NCBI RefSeq assembly: GCF_023218175.1
Contig: NZ_JALPTH010000040.1
Coordinates: 1 to 53,172 of the forward strand
Reading direction: 5' to 3'
Source: Streptomyces lichenis
Lineage (GTDB): Bacteria; Actinomycetota; Actinomycetes; Streptomycetales; Streptomycetaceae
Length of the DNA stretch: 53,172 bases
The position numbers were made by a program, and so were the translations under genes. The notes below the pieces were generated by a model. It saw nothing but the letters and a program-made list of their open reading frames with translations. It was not told the DNA's origin and ran no database searches. Positions 41,301 to 48,277 of the stretch are shown piece by piece. The first letter of the stretch is position 1; every line of letters begins with the position of its first letter.

Positions 41301-42950
41301 TCACTCGTTCGGTCGTACGAAGACGGTCCGTCCGCCGACCACGGTCCGCAGGCAGACCGGCAGCTCCGCGCCGGGGGCCAGGTCAGGCAGTCCCGGGGTG
41401 CCGGAGCGGGGGTCGGTGGACCAGCGGGCGACCCGGTCGTCCGGCGCCTGGACCAGCAGCTCCCCGGTGCGCCAGACCGCGTAGTCGGCGGGGGCGCCGG
41501 GGACGAGGACCCCGGCGTCGTCGCGCCCGGTGGCCCGCCAGCCGCCGCGGGTGTGGGCGGTGAACGCGGCGCGGACCGAGATCCGGTGCTCGGGGGTGCG
41601 GTGGAAGGCGGCGGCCCGGACCGAGCCCCAGGGGTCGAGCGGGGTCACCGGGCTGTCGGAGCCGAAGGCGAGCGGCACCCCGGCCCGCAGCAGCGCCGCG
41701 AAGGGGTTGAGGGTGCGGGCCCGCTCCGCGCCGAGCCGCTGGGCGTACATCCCGTCCTCGCCGCCCCAGGCCGCGTCGAAGGCGGGCTGGACGGAGGCGG
41801 TGAGGCCGAACTCGGCGAAGGCGGCGATCGTCCGGGGGGTGAGCATCTCGGCGTGCTCCACCCGGTGCCGGGCGGCCCGGATGCGGGCCAGGCCCACCGT
41901 CTCGGCGGCCCGGCGCACCCCTTCGGTCACCGCGGTCAGGGCGGCGTCGCCGATGGCGTGGAAGCCCGCCTGGAGGCCCGCCTCGGTGCAGGCGGTGACA
42001 TGGGCGGCGACCGCCGCCGCGTCCAGGTGGGCGACGCCGGTGCCCGGGCCGTCGGCGTACGGCTGGTGCAGGCAGGCGGTACGGGAGCCCAGGGAGCCGT
42101 CCGCGAACAGGTCGCCGGCCGCGCCCAGGGCGCCCAGCTCCCGTACCCGGTCCGCGTCCTTGGCGCCGGTGACCGCCTCGGCCCAGTAGCCGACCACCCG
42201 GGGGCCCGGCTCACGTCCGGCGAGGGCCAGCAGGGCGGTGAAGTCCTCCTCGTCGGAGATCTCGGGCCCGCCGCACTCATGGACGGTGCCGATGCCCTGG
42301 GAGGCGGCGTGGGCCAGTGCGGCCCGCTGGGCCTCGGCGCGCCGGGCCGGGGTGACGGCGGCGTGCGCGGCGGCGCGTACCGCGTGGTGGGCGGCGCCGG
42401 TCAGCGGGGCGCCGGGGTGGAAGCCGTCCAGCGCGGTGACGCCGGGGACCAGGTCCAGCAGGGCGGTGGTGGCCACCGCCGAGTGGACGTCGATCCGGGG
42501 CAGGTACAGCGGCCGGCCGCCGGCCGCCTCGTCCAGTTCGGTACGGGACGGGGGCCGCCCCTCCGGCCAGCGGGAGGCGTCCCAGCCGTGGCCCAGCAGC
42601 ACCCGGTCGCCCGGGCGGCCCGCCGCGTACGCCCGTACCGCCGCCAGCGCCTCGGGGAGCGTCCGGGCGGCCGAGAGGTCCAGGCCGGTCAGCGCGAGCC
42701 CGGTGACGGTGGTGTGCACATGGGCGTCGGTGAAGGCGGGCGCCACCAGCGCGCCCCGGAGGTCGACCACCTCGTCCACCCCGCCGGCGAAGGCGTCGGC
42801 CGCCCCCTCGGAGCCCACCCAGGCGACATGGCCGCGCTCGACCACCATGGCGGTGGCGAACGGGCCGGCAGGGCTGTGGACTTCTCCACCGCGCAGCAGC
42901 ACGGTGCGGTGCCCGGGGTCGGCGGACTCGGACTCGGTCGTGGACGTCAT
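41301..42950 (-). CDS. YtcJ-like metal-dependent amidohydrolase
   Basis: 549-residue amidohydrolase of the YtcJ/NfdA type (N-substituted formamide deformylase relatives). The metal motif DAHVHT near residue 75 starts the barrel; other marks are GFHAIGDAALTAV, RHRVEHAEML and GSDSPVTPLDPWGSVRAA. No signal peptide. Substrate unknown. It follows an Lrp/AsnC-family regulator by 22 bases on the same strand, so amino-acid-responsive control of this enzyme is plausible. Confidence 0.88.
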   Translation of the reverse strand: MTSTTESESADPGHRTVLLRGGEVHSPAGPFATAMVVERGHVAWVGSEGAADAFAGGVDEVVDLRGALVAPAFTDAHVHTTVTGLALTGLDLSAARTLPEALAAVRAYAAGRPGDRVLLGHGWDASRWPEGRPPSRTELDEAAGGRPLYLPRIDVHSAVATTALLDLVPGVTALDGFHPGAPLTGAAHHAVRAAAHAAVTPARRAEAQRAALAHAASQGIGTVHECGGPEISDEEDFTALLALAGREPGPRVVGYWAEAVTGAKDADRVRELGALGAAGDLFADGSLGSRTACLHQPYADGPGTGVAHLDAAAVAAHVTACTEAGLQAGFHAIGDAALTAVTEGVRRAAETVGLARIRAARHRVEHAEMLTPRTIAAFAEFGLTASVQPAFDAAWGGEDGMYAQRLGAERARTLNPFAALLRAGVPLAFGSDSPVTPLDPWGSVRAAAFHRTPEHRISVRAAFTAHTRGGWRATGRDDAGVLVPGAPADYAVWRTGELLVQAPDDRVARWSTDPRSGTPGLPDLAPGAELPVCLRTVVGGRTVFVRPNE

Positions 42951-42972
42951 GGACCAAGGTTAGGTTCGCGGC

Positions 42973-43413
42973 TCAGACGCGCGGCGGACGGGCCTCGTAG
43001 GGGGTGGAGAGCACGACCGTGGTACGGGTGGAGACACCGGCCTGCGAGCGGATGCGGGTGAGCAGGTGCTCCAGCTCCAGCGGCGCCGAGACCCGCACCT
43101 TGAGGATGTAGTTCTCCTCGCCGGCCACACTGTGGCAGGCCTCGATCTCATGGATGTCGGCGAGCCGTTCGGAGATGTCGTCGGGGGCGCTGGGATCGAA
43201 GGGTTTCACCGAGATGAACGCGGTCAGCGGCAGCCCGACCGCCTCCGGGTCCACCACGGCGGCGTAGCCGCGGATGACACCGCGCTGCTCCAGCCGGCGC
43301 ACCCGCTGGTGCACGGCCGAGGTCGACAGACCGGTGGCCTTGCCCAGGTCGGTGTAGCTCATCCGCCCGTCCTTGACGAGCAACTCCACGATCTGACGAT
43401 CCAGCTCCTCCAT
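42973..43413 (-). CDS. Lrp/AsnC-family regulator
   Basis: 146 residues: N-terminal helix-turn-helix (LDRQIVELLVKDGRMSYTDLGKATGLSTSAVHQRVRRLEQRGVIRGY in outline) and C-terminal RAM domain (ACHSVAGEENYILKVRV, then TRTTVVLSTPYE). Amino-acid-responsive. Genes beside it: amidohydrolase downstream in the same direction, and a divergent small unknown protein. A 14-base palindrome CCACAG-GA-CTGTGG (43497-43510) lies in the divergent region and may be its operator. Confidence 0.93.
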   Translation of the reverse strand: MEELDRQIVELLVKDGRMSYTDLGKATGLSTSAVHQRVRRLEQRGVIRGYAAVVDPEAVGLPLTAFISVKPFDPSAPDDISERLADIHEIEACHSVAGEENYILKVRVSAPLELEHLLTRIRSQAGVSTRTTVVLSTPYEARPPRV

Positions 43414-43496
43414 GCGGTCAACCTATTGCCCCGGACCGCCCCGGGCACAGCCGGAGGGGGTTTCGGAGCGCACCTGCGAGCGGCATGTGACCAACG

Positions 43497-43510
43497 CCAC
43501 AGGACTGTGG
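43497..43510. promoter_or_regulatory. Palindrome in the Lrp divergent region
   Basis: CCACAGGACTGTGG, two perfect 6-base arms around GA, 84 bases from the lrp start and 108 bases from the divergent gene. Its size and place suit an operator, but Lrp-type sites are often degenerate, so the link is inferred. Confidence 0.45.
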
Positions 43511-43617
43511 ACCGTGCGGGCCGTGACCGGATGGTTATTCGCGCGGGCGGAAGGGAATTGCTTGCTGTGGTCGTGACCGCGTGAGCCCGGTCGGCCCACC
43601 CGAGGGGGAGATTCTCC

Positions 43618-44043
43618 ATGCAGGAGCCTGTTGATTCCGTCGTGCCGCTTGAGGACGACGAGCCCGACACCTATGGCGCGAACGCCTACGACACGTTCGA
43701 GATGTTCCGGGTGATCTGCCCGGACTGCGCCCAGCCGATCGCGCTGCTGGCGGACGAGGAGGTGCTTCCGGAGCACGCGCTGTGTCCCTCCCCGTGGAAC
43801 CCGTTCGTGCTGACCGTCTGCGCCGGCACCGGCCGGGCCGCCGCGGACGCCCGGCCGGCCGACCACACCAAGGAGCCGGTGGAGCAGGAGACGGCGCTGC
43901 TGCTGACCCTGCCGCAGGGCCTGGACTGGCGGACCCAGCCGTTCTCGCATGTGGGCGGCCCCGGCTCCCGCCCGGTGAAGGCGGTGGCCCCGCTGCGGCC
44001 GCTGCACCGCGCCACGCCGCCGGAGGTACGGCGCGCCGCCTGA
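43618..44043 (+). CDS. Small protein of unknown function (141 aa)
   Basis: Not recognised beyond a likely Streptomyces-type conserved protein. Start at 43618 follows GAGGGGGAG. Acidic N-terminus, then a Cys pattern ICPDCAQPIALLADEEVLPEHALCPSPWNPF with Cys-x2-Cys and a later Cys, possibly a zinc knuckle or partial Fe-S site. The middle (VEQETALLLTLPQGLDWRTQPFSHVGGPGSRPVKAV in outline) seems folded. Divergent from lrp; ends at a strong hairpin. Confidence 0.8.
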   Translation: MQEPVDSVVPLEDDEPDTYGANAYDTFEMFRVICPDCAQPIALLADEEVLPEHALCPSPWNPFVLTVCAGTGRAAADARPADHTKEPVEQETALLLTLPQGLDWRTQPFSHVGGPGSRPVKAVAPLRPLHRATPPEVRRAA

Positions 44044-44061
44044 CCCCGCCACCGGCATCCC

Positions 44062-44101
44062 CACCGCCCGGCCGCTCCCCTCGGGGCGCGGCCGGGCGGT
44101 G
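44062..44101 (+). terminator. Terminator of the 141-residue protein gene
   Basis: CACCGCCCGGCCGC (44062-44075) pairs perfectly with GCGGCCGGGCGGTG (44088-44101) around a 12-base loop, 18 bases after the stop codon. Confidence 0.75.
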
Positions 44102-44202
44102 CCGTATGCGCCGGGAGGCTCCCGGTGAGGCGGGGAGGGCGCGAACTGGCGGCCGAATCCCCGGGGCGGTGACCCGCGGGGGCCGCCCCGCGTTGGCCCG
44201 GT

Positions 44203-44613
44203 ATGAGCCTGCTGGACTCGACCTGCCCGGCCATCGGCTACGGCACCGCCCGGTTCCCCGCGCCCCCGTCGGACGAGAGCCGAACGGAAGAATCGGTTCC
44301 GCGTCCTGGGGAGGCTCGGGGGAGGCCGGGTCCCGGACAGGCTTCAGAGAGGCCGGGCCCCGGGGAGGCCGGAGAGGGGCCGGGTCCCGGGCAGGCTGCT
44401 GAGCGGCCGGGTCCCGAGGCGACCCGTGAGAGGCCGGCGGCGTCGGCCGATCCGCCGATCTACCGGGCGCTGGTCCGCCAGTGGGCGAGCGGCGGGCGGA
44501 CCGTGCCGGGGCGGCCGGACCAGGAGTGGGTCCGGCTCACCGCACGGCCGGTGAGCGCGCCCGGGAGCGGGCTCAGCGGATGGTCTCCGGGCCCGCGAGA
44601 TGGCGGGCGATGA
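44203..44613 (+). CDS. Probable small protein with four 9-residue repeats (136 aa)
   Basis: The start MSLLDSTCPAIGYGTARFP and the end IYRALVRQWASGGRTVPGRPDQEWVRLT look like real protein sequence. Between them four copies of a 27-base unit (44323-44430) encode RPGPGQASE-like repeats. The ribosome site is weak and the last 41 bases overlap the convergent acyl-CoA dehydrogenase gene, so I am only moderately sure. Function not known. Confidence 0.5.
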   Translation: MSLLDSTCPAIGYGTARFPAPPSDESRTEESVPRPGEARGRPGPGQASERPGPGEAGEGPGPGQAAERPGPEATRERPAASADPPIYRALVRQWASGGRTVPGRPDQEWVRLTARPVSAPGSGLSGWSPGPRDGGR

Positions 44614-45748
44614 CCATCCGCTGGATCTGGTTGGTGCCCTCCACGATCTGGAGCACCTTGGCCTCCCGCAGATAGCGCTCGGCGGGGAAGTCGGCGGTGT
44701 AGCCGTATCCGCCCAGCACCTGCACGGCGTCGGTGGTCACCCGCATCGCCGCGTCGGTGCAGAACAGCTTGGCCATCGCCGCCTGGCGGGAGAACGGGGC
44801 GCCCTCGTCCCGCAGCCGGGCCGCGGCCAGGTAGAGGGAGCGGCCGGCCTCGATCTGGGTGGCCATGTCGGCCAGCATGAAGCGCAGGCCCTGGAAGTCG
44901 GCGATCGGCCGGCCGAACTGGCGGCGGTCGGTCGCGTACGCCACCGCCTCGTCCAGCGCGGCCTGGGCGACGCCGATGGCGCAGGCGGCGATGCCGAGCC
45001 GGCCGGAGTCCAGCGCGGACAGCGCGATGGAGAAGCCCTGGCCCTCCTCGCCGATCCGCCGGCTGTCGGGCACCCGCACCCCGTCGAAGTGCACCTGGGC
45101 GGTCGGGGAGCCCTTCATCCCCATCTTCTTCTCGGGGGCGGCGGCCGACAGCCCCTCCGCGTCACCGGGCACCAGGAAGGCGGTGATGCCCTTGGGGCCC
45201 TCGGCGCCGGTACGGGCCAGCACGGTGTAGAAGTCGGCGATGCCGCCGTGGGTGATCCAGGCCTTGGTGCCGGTGATCACCCAGTCGCCGCCGTCCCGCA
45301 CCGCCCGGGTGCGCAGCGAGGCGGCGTCCGAGCCGGAGGACGGCTCGGAGAGGCAGTACGCGCCGAGCAGGCCGCCGCCGAGCATGGCGGGCAGGTGCTC
45401 GGCCCGCTGCTCCTTGGTGCCGTAGCCGGCCAGCGCGTGGCAGGCGAGGGAGTGCACGCTGACCCCGAGCCCCACGGTGAGGCGGGCGGCCGCCAGCTCC
45501 TCCAGGACCTGGAGGTAGACGGCGTACGGCTGGTCCCCGCCGCCGAAGGCGGAGTCGTACGGGAGCCCCAGCAGTCCGGACTCGGAGAGCAGGGCGAAGG
45601 TGTCGCGCGGGAACCGGCCGGCGTCCTCTTCCTCGGCGGCACGGGGGGCGATCTCCCCCTGGACGATGTCGCGCACCAGGGCGATCAGATCCCTGGCCTC
45701 CTCGGTGGGCAGTACGCGGTCCACCTGCTGCGGGGCGCGGTCGGTCAT
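44573..45748 (-). CDS. Acyl-CoA dehydrogenase
   Basis: FAD-dependent oxidation of an acyl-CoA to the 2,3-enoyl-CoA. The 391-residue product is a complete short-form member: N-terminal helices, AYCLSEPSSGSDAASLRTRA (FAD/substrate), WITGTKAWITHGG (signature), GRLGIAACAIGVAQAALDEAVAYATDRRQFGRPI and the catalytic glutamate region KVLQIVEGTNQIQRMVIARHL, in which Glu follows QIV. Ribosome site GGGAGGAG. Substrate chain type cannot be told; no beta-oxidation partner is next to it. Confidence 0.93.
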   Translation of the reverse strand: MTDRAPQQVDRVLPTEEARDLIALVRDIVQGEIAPRAAEEEDAGRFPRDTFALLSESGLLGLPYDSAFGGGDQPYAVYLQVLEELAAARLTVGLGVSVHSLACHALAGYGTKEQRAEHLPAMLGGGLLGAYCLSEPSSGSDAASLRTRAVRDGGDWVITGTKAWITHGGIADFYTVLARTGAEGPKGITAFLVPGDAEGLSAAAPEKKMGMKGSPTAQVHFDGVRVPDSRRIGEEGQGFSIALSALDSGRLGIAACAIGVAQAALDEAVAYATDRRQFGRPIADFQGLRFMLADMATQIEAGRSLYLAAARLRDEGAPFSRQAAMAKLFCTDAAMRVTTDAVQVLGGYGYTADFPAERYLREAKVLQIVEGTNQIQRMVIARHLAGPETIR

Positions 45749-46004
45749 GGGGGCGCTCTCCTCCCTGTCGGGCGCTGCGGGGGCGCGCGCGAAGGGTTGG
45801 GGGCGGCGCCGCCGGAAACCACTGCCGCGTCCGATGCTGCCCTCACGGATCTCGCGAGGGGCTGACCTGCGGCTGCGGGCGCGATGAGTATGCCCGATCG
45901 GCGGGCTTCCGTCACGGGTGGAGAGAGATCGTTCCAGGGTGGAACGGAAGCGGGGCGGAAGCGGAACGGAAGGGGCCGCTACCGGGGAGACCGGAGCGAT
46001 CGCG
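45749..46004. promoter_or_regulatory. Region upstream of the acyl-CoA dehydrogenase gene with 17-base palindrome
   Basis: CGTTCCA-GGG-TGGAACG (45930-45946) is a perfect 17-base palindrome about 190 bases before the dehydrogenase start and 60 bases after the 48-codon gene. It looks like a TetR- or LacI-size operator, but no regulator gene is adjacent. Downstream of it run GGAAC/GGAAG repeats of no clear meaning. Confidence 0.45.
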
Positions 46005-46151
46005 TCAGAGCAGGCCGACCTGGGACACCAGCATGGCGATCACGGCGACCAGCACCCAGCCGAGGACGTGCTCCAGGATCTGGGGGCCGTCGTCCTTCGG
46101 GCCTCCGGTACGGGCACGGGGGGCGGCAGCGGCGGCGGTGGCGGCACTCAT
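46005..46151 (-). CDS. Single-helix small membrane protein (48 aa)
   Basis: MSAATAAAAAPRARTGG start, a short charged linker (KDDGPQILEHV) and one membrane helix LGWVLVAVIAMLVSQVGLL at the C-terminus, a tail-anchored layout. GAGAAG 5 bases before the ATG. No family name; not long enough for comparisons. Divergent from the glycosyltransferase-like gene. Confidence 0.65.
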   Translation of the reverse strand: MSAATAAAAAPRARTGGPKDDGPQILEHVLGWVLVAVIAMLVSQVGLL

Positions 46152-46488
46152 GGCTTCTCGCTTCGTCGGCGGGTACGGACGGCGGCCGATACGGGGACGG
46201 TCCTTCCGATGGCCCGACCACAGTGACAGCGATGGGCCCGGCGGGGTAGAGACGTGGGTCACGCGCGGGTGAGGGCCGGTGGGGGTCAAAAGGGAGTAAT
46301 TCCCTTGGGGCGGGGGTGGATTCGCTGGTGCGGTGGGGTGCCCCGGGGCGGGAAGTGTGCCGCACGCCACGTTTTGGGCGCTTCGCCCCGATTGACGAGT
46401 ACATCGCTGCCGCGGAAAACGTCGTTCCGTCCGGGACCGCGCATGATCGATCTAGGGTGGGGCCGAGGCGGGTCGGCAGGGGGTGCGC
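46152..46488. promoter_or_regulatory. Divergent region with AAGGGA-GTAAT-TCCCTT element
   Basis: 337 bases. A short inverted repeat AAGGGAGTAATTCCCTT (46290-46306) is markedly AT-rich for this genome and centred 190 bases before the plus-strand gene and 147 bases before the minus-strand gene. A TTGACG hexamer occurs at 46392-46397. The region otherwise shows no gene. Confidence 0.4.
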
Positions 46489-48252
46489 ATGGGGGCGGGG
46501 GCGGAAACCGGGGCGGCGCTGCGGGTGCCGGTCGGCGCGGACGCCGAGCGCTGGGCGAGCCGCGGGGTGCGGCGGCGGGTGCTGCTGGTGGTGCACAACG
46601 TGACCTCGGCGGGGCGGCTGCTGGATGTGCTGCCGCTCTTCCACGACGACTTCCGGGTGCAGCTGCTGGTGACCTCGACCGGGTCCTCCGCCTTCCAGGG
46701 CGGGATCGCGGAGCTGTTCGGCGAGCTGGAGCTGCCCGTGCTGCCCTGGGAGCAGGCCCTGGGGACACCGGTGGACCTGGCGGTCTCCGCCAGTTTCGGC
46801 GGTCAACTTGCAGCGCTTCAGGGGAAGTTGGCCGTACTGTCGCACGGCGTTGGCTACACTAAGAAGCTGGCGACACCGGACACCGGACACCGGACACCGG
46901 ACACCGGACACCGGACACCGGACACCGGACACCGGGAGCCTGGGGCCGCCCCCACGTTCGGGCTCTCGCCGCAGTGGCTGCTGGCGGACGGCAAGCCCTT
47001 CGTGGACGCGTTGGTGCTCTCCCACCCCGAGCAGCGGGAGCGGCTGGCCCGGGTCTGCCCGGAGGCGGTCGGCGCGGCGGTGCTCGCCGGGGACCCCTGC
47101 TACGACCGGATGCTGGCGGCACGCCCGTACCGTGACCGCTACCGGCGCGCCCTCGGCGTACGCGGCGGACAGCGGCTGGTCGTCCTCAACTCCACCTGGA
47201 ACCCGTCCGGTTTCTTCGGCAGCGGCGGCCGGGACGTGCTGCCCGGGCTGCTGCCCCGGCTGGCCGCCGAACTTCCCGCCGACGACTACCGGCTGGCCGC
47301 GGTGCTGCACCCCAACATCTGGCACGGGCACGGCCCGGGGCAGCTCCGCGCCTGGCTGGACCGGGCCCGCCGGGCCGGGCTGACCCTGATCGACCCGGTG
47401 CGCGGCTGGCGCCAGGCGCTGCTGGCCGCCGACGCGGTCCTGGGCGACTTCGGGGCGGTCTCCTACTACGCGGCGGCGCTCGGCATCCCCGTCCTGCTGG
47501 CAGCCGCCGGTCAGGAGGCGCTGGACCCGGAGGCGCCGCTCGCGGAGTTCGTCCGCACCGCTCCCCGGCTCGATCCCTTCGGGCCGCTGCCCGGGCAGCT
47601 GGACGCGCTGCTCACCGGTCACCGGCCGCTCAGCGGCCCCGCCGCGTACACCAGTTCCGCCCCCGGCCGTTCGGCGGCGCTGCTCCGCCGGTGCCTGTAC
47701 GGGCTGCTGGAGCTGCCCGAGCCACCGGGACCGGCCTCCCTGGAACCGCTTCCGTTGCCCCCGTACGAGCCGCCGCTGCGCACCGCGCCGCTCGCCGTGC
47801 GCACCTGGGTGCGGGACGGCGGGGAGGTGGTGGTGGAGCGGTCGGCGGAGGTCCCGTACGGGGCGGCGGGGACGGTGCATCCGGCGGTGCACGAGGACAC
47901 CCGGGACCCCGGCGACCTGGAGTCGGCCGAGGTCATCTGGCGGGACGGGCCGCCGGACGACCCGCGGTTGGGCGGGGCGGCGGGGTGGACCGCGGAGGTG
48001 CTGGCCCGGCACCCGCACTGCCGGCTGGCGGCCTATGTCACCGGGCCCGGCGAGTGCGTGGTGCGCGTCCGCGACCAAGGGCCGCTGCGGCTGGCCGCCG
48101 GTCCGGGCGCGGACGCCGACCCGGCCGCGTACGCCTCCGCGGTGCATGCCTGGACGGCCGCGGGGCGGGCGCTGCCGCCGGGCGGAAGCGGGCTGCGGAT
48201 CCGGGTGGCCGGGGCCGCGCACCCCTTCTCCATACGGCCGTACGGCGGGTAG
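46489..48252 (+). CDS. Glycosyltransferase-like protein with in-frame 7-base repeat tract
   Basis: 587 residues. N-terminal half has a GT-B-like pattern: RRVLLVVHNVTSAGRLLDVLPLFHDDFRVQLLVTST, and later LNSTWNPSGFFG, YRLAAVLHPNIWHGHG, DAVLGDFGAVSYYAAALGIPVLLAA (in outline), the UDP-sugar or CDP-alcohol binding style of GT-B glycosyl/glycerophosphotransferases. The C-terminal third (after about 400) is unknown. Residues encoded by 46872-46934 are three copies of TPDTGHR, from nine perfect GACACCG units between YTKKLA and REPGAAP. Codon 46489 follows GCAGGGGG. Donor and acceptor unknown. Confidence 0.75.
   Translation: MGAGAETGAALRVPVGADAERWASRGVRRRVLLVVHNVTSAGRLLDVLPLFHDDFRVQLLVTSTGSSAFQGGIAELFGELELPVLPWEQALGTPVDLAVSASFGGQLAALQGKLAVLSHGVGYTKKLATPDTGHRTPDTGHRTPDTGHREPGAAPTFGLSPQWLLADGKPFVDALVLSHPEQRERLARVCPEAVGAAVLAGDPCYDRMLAARPYRDRYRRALGVRGGQRLVVLNSTWNPSGFFGSGGRDVLPGLLPRLAAELPADDYRLAAVLHPNIWHGHGPGQLRAWLDRARRAGLTLIDPVRGWRQALLAADAVLGDFGAVSYYAAALGIPVLLAAAGQEALDPEAPLAEFVRTAPRLDPFGPLPGQLDALLTGHRPLSGPAAYTSSAPGRSAALLRRCLYGLLELPEPPGPASLEPLPLPPYEPPLRTAPLAVRTWVRDGGEVVVERSAEVPYGAAGTVHPAVHEDTRDPGDLESAEVIWRDGPPDDPRLGGAAGWTAEVLARHPHCRLAAYVTGPGECVVRVRDQGPLRLAAGPGADADPAAYASAVHAWTAAGRALPPGGSGLRIRVAGAAHPFSIRPYGG
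46872..46934 (+). repeat. Nine perfect tandem copies of GACACCG inside a coding sequence
   Basis: 63 bases = 9 x 7 = 3 x 21, so the reading frame of the glycosyltransferase-like gene is kept at nine copies. Gain or loss of one or two units would shift the frame; a change of three units would add or remove seven residues. Perfect identity of all nine units suggests recent or continuing slippage. Confidence 0.95.
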
Positions 48253-48277
48253 CGCGGGCCGGAAGCCTTGCGCGGTC

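Noticed and set aside
46872..46934. CRISPR-like array.
   Set aside because: Units are 7 bases without spacers; it is a simple tandem repeat inside a gene.
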